The position numbers and the translations under genes are program-made. A DNA stretch of 64,000 nucleotides from Marmoricola endophyticus (GTDB lineage Bacteria > Actinomycetota > Actinomycetes > Propionibacteriales > Nocardioidaceae), in the NCBI RefSeq assembly GCF_014644415.1, contig NZ_BMKQ01000001.1, forward strand, positions 2,741,217 through 2,805,216, in the 5' to 3' direction. The notes under the pieces are model-generated. The model worked only from the letters and a program-made list of their open reading frames with translations. It made no database searches and had not been told where the DNA came from. Shown piece after piece: positions 7,849 through 18,091 of this stretch (position 1 is the stretch's first letter; every line of letters starts with the position of its first letter).

Positions 7849-8034
7849 GTGACGGCCTCGACGTCCCTTCGACGCGCGCTCCTTCGTCGCTGCTCAGGAC
7901 ATCGACTCGCTCGCTGGCGCTCGGTCGGGCTCGACCACCTCGGTGGCGGCCTCGACGTCCCTTCGACGCGCGCTCCTTCGTCGCTGCTCAGGACATCGAC
8001 TCGCTCGCTGGCGCTCGGTCGGGCTCGACCACCT
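7816..8034 (+). repeat. 94-bp tandem repeat, about 2.3 copies
   Basis: Copies begin at 7816, 7910 and 8004 with CTCGCTGGCGCTCGG. The two full units differ at a single visible position (gtgacgg versus gtggcgg near 7849/7943). The third copy breaks off after about 31 nt. The array lies between divergent genes and ends 47 nt before the asparaginase promoter box. Confidence 0.85.
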
Positions 8035-8080
8035 CGGGGACGGTCCCGACGGCGGCCGCACCGTCACGTCCACGGCGTCG

Positions 8081-8086
8081 TAGGTT
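8081..8086 (+). promoter_or_regulatory. -10 box of the asparaginase gene (leaderless)
   Basis: TAGGTT, then 7 nt, then the ATG at 8094. No ribosome-binding site is present, which supports a leaderless transcript. Confidence 0.5.
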
Positions 8087-8093
8087 CGTGGTC

Positions 8094-9053
8094 ATGGCGT
8101 CGGTGGTGCTCGCGGAGATCGTTCGGTCGGGGTTCGTGGAGGGAGCGCACCACGGGTCGGCGGTGTCGCTGGCGGCCGACGGGACGCTCGCGTACGCCGC
8201 CGGCGACGTGAGCACGCCGATGCTGCCGCGCTCGTGCGCCAAGCCCCTCCAGGCGGTGGCGATGCTCCGGATGGGCCTCGAGCTCGACGGCGAGCTGCTC
8301 GCGCTGGCGTCGGGCTCGCACTCCGGGGAGGGGTTCCACGCGGAGGGGGCGCTGCGGATCCTGCGCGGCGCCGGGCTGGACGCCTCCGCCCTGCAGGACC
8401 CGCCCGACCTGCCGCTGCAGCCGCAGGTGCGCGACATGGCGCTGCGCGGCGGCGTGGAGCCGAGCCGGCTGCTGATGAACTGCTCCGGCAAGCACGCGGC
8501 GATGCTCGCGACCTGTGCCGTGCGCGGGTGGGACACCTCGTCGTACCTCGACCCGCAGCACCCGTTGCAGCAGGGGATCGAGGAGACGGTCGCCGAGCTG
8601 ACCGGGGAGCCGATCGCCGTCCACGCCACCGACGGCTGCGGTGCGCCCCTGCTGTCGACGTCGCTGGCCGGGCTCGCGAGGGCCTTCGCGAGGCTGGCCA
8701 CGGCCGTCGACGGTCCCGAGCGCCGAGTGGCCGATGCGATCCGGCAGCACCCGGAGTGGACCAGCGGCACCACGCGCGACGAGCGCGCGCTCCTCGCGGC
8801 GGTCCCCGGGGCGATCGCGAAGATGGGTGCCGAGTCCTGCTACGTCGTCGCGCTCGCCGACGGCAGGGCGTTCGCGCTCAAGCACGACGACGGTGCCGAC
8901 CGGGTGCGTCCGGTGACGATGACGGCCCTGCTGAGCCGCTCGGGTGTCGACACCGAGCCCGGCGTCGACACCGGTGCCGTACGACGACTCGGCGAGCTGT
9001 CGCTGCTGGGTGGCGGCGTCGTCGTCGGCGCGATCCGCGCAGCACTTCCCTGA
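8094..9053 (+). CDS. L-asparaginase, Rhizobium etli type (asparaginase II)
   Basis: A 319-residue cytoplasmic amidohydrolase that converts asparagine to aspartate and ammonia. It belongs to the class distinct from E. coli AnsA/AnsB. Key residues match in spacing: the S-C-A-K motif (S47, K50; the nucleophile/lysine pair), N-C-S-G-K-H (C130, K133) and D-G-C-G-A-P (C182), the last two being the zinc-ligand region of the R. etli enzyme. The motif S-G-S-H-S-G-E lies at 73-79. ATG 8094 follows a TAGGTT box. Monocistronic. Confidence 0.85.
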   Translation: MASVVLAEIVRSGFVEGAHHGSAVSLAADGTLAYAAGDVSTPMLPRSCAKPLQAVAMLRMGLELDGELLALASGSHSGEGFHAEGALRILRGAGLDASALQDPPDLPLQPQVRDMALRGGVEPSRLLMNCSGKHAAMLATCAVRGWDTSSYLDPQHPLQQGIEETVAELTGEPIAVHATDGCGAPLLSTSLAGLARAFARLATAVDGPERRVADAIRQHPEWTSGTTRDERALLAAVPGAIAKMGAESCYVVALADGRAFALKHDDGADRVRPVTMTALLSRSGVDTEPGVDTGAVRRLGELSLLGGGVVVGAIRAALP

Positions 9054-9061
9054 CTCCTGCT

Positions 9062-9155
9062 GCTAGCAGAGCAAGCGGTTGTCTGCTCAACCACTGTTGA
9101 GTATCTGTGACTACGTTCACGCTGCTAGCGGTTGCAAGCGCTAGCACTTGCTAGC
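9062..9155. promoter_or_regulatory. Cluster of four GCTAGC sites upstream of the XRE gene
   Basis: GCTAGC occurs at 9062-9067, 9124-9129, 9140-9145 and 9150-9155, together with GCAAGCGGTTG/CGGTTGCAAG strings. Positions 9121-9129 (GCTGCTAGC) and 9150-9158 (GCTAGCAGC) are inverted. CTAG is otherwise sparse here, so four copies in 94 bp look like a regulator-binding array. The adjacent XRE protein is the obvious candidate, acting on its own gene. Confidence 0.55.
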
Positions 9156-9166
9156 AGCATGGAGGC

Positions 9167-9589
9167 ATGGCACGAAGCAAGGTCGGCGACGCGGTGGTCT
9201 CCCTCGGGGAGTACCTCCGCGAGCAGCGCACCGGCGCCCAGCTGTCCCTGCGCCAGCTCGCCGCCCAGGCGGGCGTGTCCAACCCGTACCTCTCCCAGAT
9301 CGAGCGCGGACTCCGCCGGCCCTCGGCCGAGGTGCTCCAGCAGCTCGCCAAGGCGTTGCGGATCTCCGCGGAGTCGCTCTACCTCCACGCGGGGATCGTG
9401 ACACCCGAGGGTCAGACCCGGTCAGTCGAGCTGGCCGTCCTCGGCGACCCCGACCTCACCGAGCGGCAGAAGCAGTCGCTGCTCGACATCTACTCCTCGT
9501 TCCGGTCCTCCAACCTCGGCGACGACGCCGAGGACCGGTCCGGGAGCCCACGCACGGTCCGCGCCGACAGCACCGTCGGCACCGAGTAG
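9167..9589 (+). CDS. XRE-family transcriptional regulator
   Basis: A 140-residue DNA-binding protein with one Cro/C1-type helix-turn-helix at about residues 15-70 (Q-L-S-L-R-Q-L-A-A-Q-A-G-V-S-N-P-Y-L-S then I-E-R-G). Its C-terminus is hydrophilic and variable. The next gene encodes an HbhA-like protein and the one after a DUF2516 protein, the same order as Rv0474-Rv0476 of M. tuberculosis, so it is probably the Rv0474 orthologue. The GGAGG before ATG 9167 is only one base away, too close to serve as a normal RBS, so the start is uncertain (ATG 9159 is out of frame). The GCTAGC cluster upstream suggests self-regulation. Confidence 0.82.
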   Translation: MARSKVGDAVVSLGEYLREQRTGAQLSLRQLAAQAGVSNPYLSQIERGLRRPSAEVLQQLAKALRISAESLYLHAGIVTPEGQTRSVELAVLGDPDLTERQKQSLLDIYSSFRSSNLGDDAEDRSGSPRTVRADSTVGTE

Positions 9590-9617
9590 CACCACCACCA
9601 CGAGAAGGAGCCCACAC

Positions 9618-10361
9618 ATGGCTGGCACCAGCACGAAGTCCAAGAACGCGATCGACACGGCGGTGCGCCCGCTGTACGCCGTGGCCGGTGCGACCGACCT
9701 CGCCGTCGAGATGGCGCGCGGGTACGTCGCCGGGGCCCAGGCCAAGGTGACCGGGGCGCAGAAGAGCGCCCAGAAGCGGTTCTCCTCGGTCGACCTCGAC
9801 CCGAAGACGCTGCAGAGCTCGGCCAGCTCGCTGGTCGCCGCGCGCGTCGAGGAGGTCGGCAGCCGCGCCAAGGCGCGTCGCAGCGAGATCGAGAAGACCG
9901 TCACCGACCTGCAGGACCGCGTCCAGGCGCTGCCCGGTCGCGTGGAGTCCTACGCCAAGGACACCGTCTCCGACCTGAACCAGACGTACGCCGAGCTGGC
10001 CACCCGCGGTGAGCAGCTGGTCACCCGGATCCGCACCCAGCAGTCCAGCCAGGACCTGAAGTCCTCGGTCAAGACCGGTGTCGCGGAGGCCAAGGCCACG
10101 GCGACCACCGCCGAGAAGGGCGCGAAGGCCACCAGCTCGCGTGCGAAGGCGACCTCGACGACGGCCAAGAAGTCCGCGAAGAAGGCCACGAAGTCCGCTG
10201 CCTCCTCGACGTCGAGCAGCGCCAAGGCGACGGGGACGACGGCCAAGAAGGCCGCCAAGTCCACCACCAGCCGCGCCAAGGCGACCGGCACCACCGCCAA
10301 GAAGGCCGCCACCAAGGCGACCGAGGCCGTGAGCGACGCCGCCGAGAAGATCGGCGACTGA
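9618..10361 (+). CDS. hbhA: HbhA-like coiled-coil, lysine-rich repeat protein
   Basis: A 247-residue protein with an N-terminal hydrophobic/amphipathic segment (about 12-45), a long helical coiled-coil region (about 60-150) and a C-terminal third made of imperfect K-A-T/T-T-A-K-K/S-A-K-K repeats, resembling histone H1 and mycobacterial heparin-binding hemagglutinin. In mycobacteria the lysine repeats bind heparan sulfate and nucleic acids; the role in this organism is not known. AGAAGGAG precedes the ATG by 8 nt. A 28-nt gap separates it from the XRE gene. A strong terminator follows at 10378. Confidence 0.75.
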   Translation: MAGTSTKSKNAIDTAVRPLYAVAGATDLAVEMARGYVAGAQAKVTGAQKSAQKRFSSVDLDPKTLQSSASSLVAARVEEVGSRAKARRSEIEKTVTDLQDRVQALPGRVESYAKDTVSDLNQTYAELATRGEQLVTRIRTQQSSQDLKSSVKTGVAEAKATATTAEKGAKATSSRAKATSTTAKKSAKKATKSAASSTSSSAKATGTTAKKAAKSTTSRAKATGTTAKKAATKATEAVSDAAEKIGD

Positions 10362-10377
10362 CCCTCGACCCGCACCG

Positions 10378-10413
10378 CGAGGCGCCTCCCGTCCGATGAC
10401 GGGAGGCGCCTCG
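10378..10413 (+). terminator. Intrinsic terminator after the HbhA-like gene
   Basis: Perfect 16-bp stem (arms 10378-10393 and 10398-10413, cgaggcgcctcccgtc and its complement) with a 4-nt loop, followed by ttccggtttt. It begins 17 nt after the stop codon. Confidence 0.88.
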
Positions 10414-10467
10414 TTCCGGTTTTCGCCGGATCGCTCGTCGCTCGCGGGCACCGTCGGTGGATCTCGG

Positions 10468-10473
10468 TAGGCT
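10468..10473 (+). promoter_or_regulatory. -10 box of the DUF2516 gene
   Basis: TAGGCT lies 7 nt before GTG 10481 with no RBS between them. It decides the start: an earlier in-frame GTG at 10457 lies upstream of the box. Confidence 0.5.
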
Positions 10474-10480
10474 CGTCAAG

Positions 10481-10762
10481 GTGAGCTACGCGTTCGAGTT
10501 CCAGAATCTCGCGGTGACCGCGATCCTCCTCGTGATCGTCGCGGGGACGGCGTGGGCGCTCATCGATGCGCTGACCCGCAACCCGCAGGCGTTCGTGGCC
10601 GCGGACAAGCAGCAGAAGAACACCTGGCTCCTGATCCTGGGGATCTGCCTGGCGGTGGCGATCTTCCTGCCCGGTCTCGGCCTGTTCATCGGCGCGGTGG
10701 GGATGCTCGTCTACCACCTCGACGTGCGTCCGGCGCTGGCGCGAGTGACGCGGCGGCGATGA
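10481..10762 (+). CDS. DUF2516 small membrane protein
   Basis: A 93-residue protein with two hydrophobic segments (about 10-28 and 46-75) joined by a hydrophilic loop with N-P-Q-A-F and K-Q-Q-K-N-T-W, and a basic C-terminus. This is the DUF2516 pattern; the family has no assigned biochemical role. It follows the HbhA-like gene as in mycobacteria. It is separated from that gene by a terminator and has its own promoter. The next gene starts 4 nt after its stop, so the two are probably co-transcribed. Confidence 0.75.
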   Translation: MSYAFEFQNLAVTAILLVIVAGTAWALIDALTRNPQAFVAADKQQKNTWLLILGICLAVAIFLPGLGLFIGAVGMLVYHLDVRPALARVTRRR

Positions 10763-10766
10763 GTCG

Positions 10767-12080
10767 ATGAGCGCGCCGCTGCACGCGTACCCCTGCACCA
10801 TCGTGCCGCCGTACCTCCTCGAGCGGATGCGTGGCCACGACGACCCGCACTGCGCCTCCTGCGCCTCGCAGACGCTGGCGCTGGACGCCGAGCTGCGCGA
10901 GCGCACGCTCACCCGAGACGTCGCCGGACCGACGCCGGTCACCGGGGACTGGGCGATCCACACGGCCGGCAACACCACCGATCTGCCGGGCCGTCTGGTC
11001 CGCAGCGCCGGCGAGCCCGAGAGCGGCGACGCCGCCGTCGACGAGGCGGCCGCCGGGATCGCGGCCACCCTGGCGATGCTGCGCGAGGTCTTCGACCGGG
11101 ACTCCTACGACGGAGACGGCGCCGGAGTGCTCGGCACGGTGCACTACGGGCAGGACTACGACAACGCGTTCTGGAACGGCACCCAGCTGGTCTTCGGCGA
11201 CGGGGACGGCAAGGTCTTCGGCCGGTTCACCGAGCCTGTCGACGTGCTGGCCCACGAGCTCGCGCACGCGCTCACCGAGCGGACCGCCGGGCTGGCGTAC
11301 CAGGGCCAGCCGGGCGCGCTCAACGAGTCGGTCTCCGACGTCGTCGGCGCCTGCGTGAAGCAGCGCGTCCTGGGGCGTACCGCCGAGACCGCGACGTGGC
11401 TGGTCGGGGAGGGGATCTTCCTCCCCGGGGTGCAGGGCAAGGCGCTGCGCTCGATGATCGAGCCCGGTACGGCGTACGACGACCCCACGCTCGGCAAGGA
11501 CCCCCAGGTCGGGTCGATGGCCGACTACGTCGAGACCGACGAGGACAACGGCGGCGTCCACATCAACTCCGGCATCCCCAACCGCGCCTTCGTGCTCGCG
11601 GCGAGGGCCATCGGCGGGGACAGCGCCGAGGGCGCCGGCCGGGTCTGGTACGCCGCCCTCACCTCGGGCATCGGGCCCGACACCGACTTCGCCGGCTTCG
11701 CGCAGGCCTGTGTCGCGGCGGCCGGTGACCACGCCGACGCGGTGCGCTCGGCGTGGGAGCAGGTCGGGGTCACGCCCGGCACGGCGGCGTCGCCAGCCCC
11801 GGCGGCCGGTCGGGCGGTCCGCGTCACCCGCAGCGGCGGCTTCGCCGGGATCGGGGCCAGTGCCGAGCTGGACCTCGACGGCACCGACCCGAGGGCGGCC
11901 CAGGCGCAGGAGCTGGTCGCCCGGACCGACCTGGCGTCCGTGCGCGCCAGAGCACCCCAGGACAGCCACCCGGACCGGTTCGCCTACCGGATCGAGGTGC
12001 CCGGCGCCGCACCGGTGACGGTGGCCGAGCAGGACCTCACCGAGGACCTCCAGCAGCTGGTCCGTCTGCTCCTGGGCTGA
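10767..12080 (+). CDS. M4 metalloprotease (protealysin-like) with emfourin-like C-terminal domain
   Basis: A 437-residue zinc protease. There is no signal peptide. The N-terminus carries the short protealysin-type propeptide (I-V-P-P-Y-L-L near 12-18). The catalytic core has H-E-L-A-H (H163, E164, H167), the third zinc ligand E187 in L-N-E-S-V-S-D, and G-G-V-H-I-N-S-G-I with the second catalytic histidine H265. After a Pro/Ala linker (about 336-348) comes a roughly 90-residue domain resembling emfourin, the small inhibitor normally encoded beside protealysin. Having protease and inhibitor in one chain is unusual. The last 44 bp overlap the convergent PqqD-like gene. Confidence 0.85.
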   Translation: MSAPLHAYPCTIVPPYLLERMRGHDDPHCASCASQTLALDAELRERTLTRDVAGPTPVTGDWAIHTAGNTTDLPGRLVRSAGEPESGDAAVDEAAAGIAATLAMLREVFDRDSYDGDGAGVLGTVHYGQDYDNAFWNGTQLVFGDGDGKVFGRFTEPVDVLAHELAHALTERTAGLAYQGQPGALNESVSDVVGACVKQRVLGRTAETATWLVGEGIFLPGVQGKALRSMIEPGTAYDDPTLGKDPQVGSMADYVETDEDNGGVHINSGIPNRAFVLAARAIGGDSAEGAGRVWYAALTSGIGPDTDFAGFAQACVAAAGDHADAVRSAWEQVGVTPGTAASPAPAAGRAVRVTRSGGFAGIGASAELDLDGTDPRAAQAQELVARTDLASVRARAPQDSHPDRFAYRIEVPGAAPVTVAEQDLTEDLQQLVRLLLG

Positions 12081-12342
12081 CCTCCTCGACCAGCCCCTCC
12101 GCGGACAGCGTGGCCACGGCGGCGGCGACGAGGGCGCCGGGGTCCTGGCCGGGCGGTGCGCCGAGCTCCTCGACGAGCCGCTGCGTGAGTGCGGCGAGCG
12201 GGGTCGGCTCCGCCAGCAGGTCGAGGACGTACGGTCCGAGGCCGTGCACGTGCACGACCCGGCCGGCCAGGAGCACCAGCCGCTCCCCGTCGCGGTCCAG
12301 CTCGTCGACCGGCGTCACGCGTCGCAGCGGCCCGCCGCTCAT
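12037..12342 (-). CDS. PqqD-like protein, first copy
   Basis: A 101-residue protein resembling the PqqD fold: an N-terminal two-strand segment (V-D-E-L-D-R-D-G-E-R-L-V-L-L-A) followed by helices and a C-terminal winged element (L-V-A-A-A-V-A-T-L-S-A-E-G-L-V-E). PqqD-type domains hold peptides for modifying enzymes, but many unrelated clusters use them with unknown roles. Its ATG overlaps the stop of the HprK-like kinase gene (ATGA at 12339-12342), so the two are translated together. Its 3' end overlaps the protease gene by 44 bp. Confidence 0.65.
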   Translation of the reverse strand: MSGGPLRRVTPVDELDRDGERLVLLAGRVVHVHGLGPYVLDLLAEPTPLAALTQRLVEELGAPPGQDPGALVAAAVATLSAEGLVEEVSPGADGPAAGGPR

Positions 12343-13115
12343 CGGGCCGGGCCGATCAGCTCGTCGAGCAGCGGGCCGAGCGTGGTGGCCTCGGCGTACG
12401 TCACCGCCAGCACGGGGCGCACATCGAGCAGGTCGGCCAGCAGGTGCAGGGGTCGGTCCAGCCGGTCCAGCGAGGAGGTCTCCTCGGCGAGCGCGACGAT
12501 CGTGTCGAAGAGTCCGAGCCTCTCGACGCTCGGCTGCCCGACGTGCGTGGGCTCGCGGCGAAGCAGCACCAGAGCGGCGAGCCACGGTGCGGCGCCCTCG
12601 GTCCCGAGTGCCAGGCTGCCCGGCGCGACCTCGTCCTTGGTGACCTCATCGGCGCGGCGGACCGACAGCGGCTTGGCGAACGGCACCACGGTGCCGTCGC
12701 GACGCAGCGCGAGGGTCTCGTCGGTGAGGTAGCGGCGACCGGGGCCCAGCGTCCGGCACAGCGTGGTCTTGCCCGTACCGCCCCTCGCGACGCAGGCGAC
12801 GGCGGCGCCGGTGACCGGATCGGCCAGCCCGGCGGCGTGCAGCATCAGCAGCTCGCCCGCGCCGGACTCGATCGCGATGCGCACCAGGGCGTGGGTGAGC
12901 GTGGTCGGCAGCCGCTCGGCGTCGGGGTCGGCGATGCTCTCGGGCTCGGCGGGGGCGCCGACGCGTACCGTCACCCGGCGTCCGGGCGCCGTCGCGTCGC
13001 GTCCGCAGCCCGCCCAGAGGGCCGCGAGCGAGCGGTGCATCTCCTCGGCGCCCGGGCCCGACACGTCGAGGTCGACGTCCGCGCGCAGCAGGCGCAGCGG
13101 GATCGGCGGGAGCAC
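12339..13115 (-). CDS. HprK-like P-loop kinase
   Basis: A 258-residue protein with a Walker A loop (G-G-T-G-K-T-T, residues 112-118) in the V-A-C-V-A-R-G-G-T-G-K-T-T context and a downstream Y-L-T-D-E-T-L-A-L stretch, both arranged as in HPr kinase/phosphorylase relatives. True HprK phosphorylates serine on HPr; this protein lacks the N-terminal HprK domain and no HPr gene is near, so its target is unknown. It is coupled to the PqqD-like gene. It starts at GTG 13115, 7 nt after a TATCCT box. The combination resembles the HPr-rel-A gene sets found beside glycan loci. Confidence 0.7.
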   Translation of the reverse strand: MLPPIPLRLLRADVDLDVSGPGAEEMHRSLAALWAGCGRDATAPGRRVTVRVGAPAEPESIADPDAERLPTTLTHALVRIAIESGAGELLMLHAAGLADPVTGAAVACVARGGTGKTTLCRTLGPGRRYLTDETLALRRDGTVVPFAKPLSVRRADEVTKDEVAPGSLALGTEGAAPWLAALVLLRREPTHVGQPSVERLGLFDTIVALAEETSSLDRLDRPLHLLADLLDVRPVLAVTYAEATTLGPLLDELIGPAR

Positions 13116-13147
13116 CCCAGCGAGGATAGAGCGCCTACAGTCGCCGG
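13116..13147. promoter_or_regulatory. 32-bp interlocked divergent promoters
   Basis: The whole gap between two divergent GTG starts is 32 bp. It contains TATCCT on the minus strand (13128-13123), 7 nt before the kinase GTG, and TACAGT on the plus strand (13136-13141), 6 nt before the MauE GTG. Each promoter's -35 region must lie at or inside the other gene's first codons, so both transcripts are presumably leaderless and mutually exclusive at the DNA level. Confidence 0.55.
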
Positions 13148-14068
13148 GTGACCGACGCCGTCCTCCTCGCCCCGCTGGCGCTGGCGGTCTCGCTGGCCGT
13201 CGCCGGCGTGGCCAAGCTGCGCGACCCGGTCGGGAGCGCGATCGCGTTCGAGGACCTGGGCGTCCCGGCGGCACTGAGCGGGCCGAGGGCCGTCCTGGCC
13301 CTGCCGTGGGTCGAGATCGTCCTCGCGGTCGGGCTCGTGGCGCTCCCCGCGCCGTGGACGCTGGTGGCGGCGGTGCCGGCCACCCTCCTCCTCGTGGTGT
13401 ACGTCGGTCTCGTCCTGCGGGTGCTGCGCGCCGGGGAGGAGGTGTCGTGCCAGTGCTTCGGCGGGATCGGCGACGGCGCCGTGGACTCCCGCGCGCTGGC
13501 GCGCAACGTCCTGCTGCTGCTCGCCGGTCTCCTCGGCGTCGTCGACGCGGCGAGCGGCGGGTCCGTGGTCGGGCGGGTCCCGGATCTCGGCGGCGAGGGC
13601 TGGGCGTGGCTGGTCGGCGGTGTGCTGCTGGCGCTGCTGGCGGCGCTGGTCGTCGGGTCCTCGCGGGCGACGGCGGAGGAGCGCGCGGGCATCCCGTACC
13701 TCACGGTGCACACCGAGGACGGCGAGAGCACCAGCCTCCCCGAGCTGGCCAGCCTGCGACCGGTGCTCCTGGTCCTGCTCTCCACCTCGTGCAGCCACTG
13801 CGAGCGGGTCAGTGCGCAGGTGGCCGACTGGCCGGCGATGCTGCCCGAGGTCGCCGTCCACGTCGTGGGAGCCGGAGCCGACGCGGACCCGCGCTGGCCC
13901 GCCGTCCTGCGGGACCCCGAGGAGCAGATCGCCCGCGTGCTCGGGATGGGTCGGCCGTCGGCGGTGCTGCTGGGCGCCGACGCCCTGGTGGCCGGTGGAC
14001 CGGTCACCGGTGCCGGCGACGTCCTGCGGCTGGCGTCCGACGTCCGGGCCCGGCTCGACGAGGCTTAG
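13148..14068 (+). CDS. MauE/DoxX-like membrane protein fused to a thioredoxin-like domain
   Basis: A 306-residue protein. Residues 1-135 form four membrane helices with the MauE hallmark C-Q-C-F-G-G (101-106). Another helix follows near 152-172, and a thioredoxin-like domain (about 180-306) carries a C-S-H-C redox motif (C215, C218). MauE-type proteins act with disulfide exchange in the maturation of exported proteins, and the fusion supplies both membrane and thiol parts. Its partner is not identified. It starts 6 nt after a TACAGT box. Its stop codon forms the left edge of the second 223-bp element. Confidence 0.75.
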   Translation: MTDAVLLAPLALAVSLAVAGVAKLRDPVGSAIAFEDLGVPAALSGPRAVLALPWVEIVLAVGLVALPAPWTLVAAVPATLLLVVYVGLVLRVLRAGEEVSCQCFGGIGDGAVDSRALARNVLLLLAGLLGVVDAASGGSVVGRVPDLGGEGWAWLVGGVLLALLAALVVGSSRATAEERAGIPYLTVHTEDGESTSLPELASLRPVLLVLLSTSCSHCERVSAQVADWPAMLPEVAVHVVGAGADADPRWPAVLRDPEEQIARVLGMGRPSAVLLGADALVAGGPVTGAGDVLRLASDVRARLDEA

Positions 14069-14284
14069 GCCCTGTCTCTCAATTCGTGGCCTGCTGTCCG
14101 CCGCCCCTCACGCACGCTGGCATCGTTGCGGAAGCTCGACGGGCCGCCGGCCCGCCGTCGCTCCCGCGCCAAGCCACCACCCCACGAGACCGCTCGCTGC
14201 GCTCGCGCTCCCGCAGGGACCCCGGAGCTGCCAGCGCACGCGCTGGACGACGTTCAGCGGTCGGCCAGAATTGAGAGACGTGCC

Positions 14285-14288
<4 letters not shown>
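14066..14288. repeat. 223-bp MITE-like element, copy 2
   Basis: Same length and near-identical sequence to 4101-4323. Its inverted ends are gtctctcaattc (left) and gaattgagagac (right), a perfect 12-bp match. It again fills the gap between two convergent genes and touches both stop codons (MauE-fusion TAG 14066-14068, rmlCD TAG 14287-14285). The element's own right end supplies the rmlCD stop context. Confidence 0.82.
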
Positions 14289-16923
<2,635 letters not shown>

Positions 16924-16924
16924 C

Positions 16925-16930
16925 TAGGAT
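16925..16930 (+). promoter_or_regulatory. -10 box of rmlA (leaderless)
   Basis: TAGGAT, then 8 nt, then ATG 16939. No RBS is visible. Confidence 0.5.
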
Positions 16931-16938
16931 CGCGACCC

Positions 16939-17799
16939 ATGCGAGGAATCATCCTGGCCGGGGGGACCGGCTCGCGACTGCACCCGATCACGCTCGGGGT
17001 GAGCAAGCAGCTGGTGCCGGTCTACGACAAGCCGATGATCTACTACCCGCTGTCCACGCTGATGCTGGCCGGGATCCGCGAGGTCCTCGTCATCACGACG
17101 CCGCACGAGGCGGCGCAGTTCGAGCGGCTGCTGGGCGACGGGTCGCGGTTCGGGATCGAGATCACCTACGCGGTGCAGCCCTCGCCGGACGGGTTGGCGC
17201 AGGCGTTCGTGATCGGCGCCGACCACGTGCGCGGGGAGAAGTCGGCCCTGGTGCTGGGCGACAACATCTTCTACGGCGCCGGGATCGGCCACCAGCTCAC
17301 CCGCTTCGAGAACCTGGAGGGTGCGGCGGTCTTCGGCTACCAGGTCAGCGACCCCACGGCGTACGGCGTCGTCGAGTTCGACGAGACCGGCCGGGCGATC
17401 TCGCTGGAGGAGAAGCCGGCGCGGCCGCGGAGCCCCTACGCGGTCCCGGGGCTGTACTTCTACGACGAGCAGGTCGTCGACATCGCCTCCACCCTCACCC
17501 CGTCGCCGCGCGGCGAGCTGGAGATCACCGACCTGAACCGGGTGTACCTCGAGCGCGGTGAGCTGCGCGTCGATGTGCTCCCGCGCGGCACCGCCTGGCT
17601 GGACACCGGCACCTTCGACTCGCTCAACGACGCCGGCGACTTCGTCCGCACCATCGAGAGCCGGCAGGGACTCAAGATCGGCGCGCCCGAGGAGATCGCC
17701 TGGCGGCAGGGCTGGCTCGACGACGACGCGCTGCGCGAGCGGGCCGAGCCGCTGGTCAAGAGCGGGTACGGCGAGTACCTCCTCGGCCTGCTCGACTGA
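16939..17799 (+). CDS. rmlA: Glucose-1-phosphate thymidylyltransferase
   Basis: A 286-residue enzyme that couples glucose-1-phosphate with dTTP, the first step to dTDP-L-rhamnose. It shows the nucleotidyltransferase signature G-G-T-G-S-R-L-H-P (7-15), Y-D-K-P-M-I-Y-Y-P, the [10 protein letters not shown] metal site and E-E-K-P. The length is normal for RmlA. It is transcribed away from rmlB-rmlCD, so the pathway is a divergent pair of units. It converges with the PqqD-like gene, leaving a 16-bp gap. Confidence 0.95.
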   Translation: MRGIILAGGTGSRLHPITLGVSKQLVPVYDKPMIYYPLSTLMLAGIREVLVITTPHEAAQFERLLGDGSRFGIEITYAVQPSPDGLAQAFVIGADHVRGEKSALVLGDNIFYGAGIGHQLTRFENLEGAAVFGYQVSDPTAYGVVEFDETGRAISLEEKPARPRSPYAVPGLYFYDEQVVDIASTLTPSPRGELEITDLNRVYLERGELRVDVLPRGTAWLDTGTFDSLNDAGDFVRTIESRQGLKIGAPEEIAWRQGWLDDDALRERAEPLVKSGYGEYLLGLLD

Positions 17800-17815
17800 C
17801 CCGTTCGGGCGACGA

Positions 17816-18091
17816 TCAGGGCGCGACGAGCAGCCCGCGTCCGACGAGGTCGTCGAGGAGGTCGCGCACGGGTGCGTCGAGGGTCTCGGCGTCCTCCCCG
17901 GTGAGGTCGGCCATGCGGGCGACCACCTCGCCGGCGTCGCGGGACTCGAGCGCCACCAGCCAGATCTGCGCGGCGGAGGCGGGCAGGACCACCGGCTCCC
18001 CGCCGGGCATCCGGGCCAGCAGGACCGACTGCGGTGCCTCGGTCGACTCGTCGACGGTCCAGGCGACGTCGGGCGCCGCGGCGTAGGTCAC
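17816..18091 (-). CDS. PqqD-like protein, second copy
   Basis: A 91-residue protein of PqqD type: an N-terminal strand pair (S-V-L-L-A-R-M-P-G-G-E-P-V-V-L), the A-A-Q-I-W-L helix start, and a C-terminal L-L-D-D-L-V-G-R-G-L-L winged end. Its GTG overlaps the stop of the nucleotidyltransferase gene (GTGA at 18088-18091), so both are translated together. This mirrors the kinase-PqqD pair 5 kb away. The function is not known. Confidence 0.65.
   Translation of the reverse strand: MTYAAAPDVAWTVDESTEAPQSVLLARMPGGEPVVLPASAAQIWLVALESRDAGEVVARMADLTGEDAETLDAPVRDLLDDLVGRGLLVAP

Larger units (their letters stand above)
7764..8093. other. 330-bp divergent gap filled by repeats
   Basis: Apart from a TAGGTT promoter box before the asparaginase gene, most of this gap consists of repeats: a copy of the dispersed GTCGAGACC/GGTGGTCGAG element at 7799-7848, merging into a 94-bp tandem array. 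No open frame here has the character of a gene. Confidence 0.7.

Noticed and set aside
7816-8034. CRISPR-like repeat array
   Set aside because: Units are contiguous 94-mers without unique spacers and no cas genes are near.
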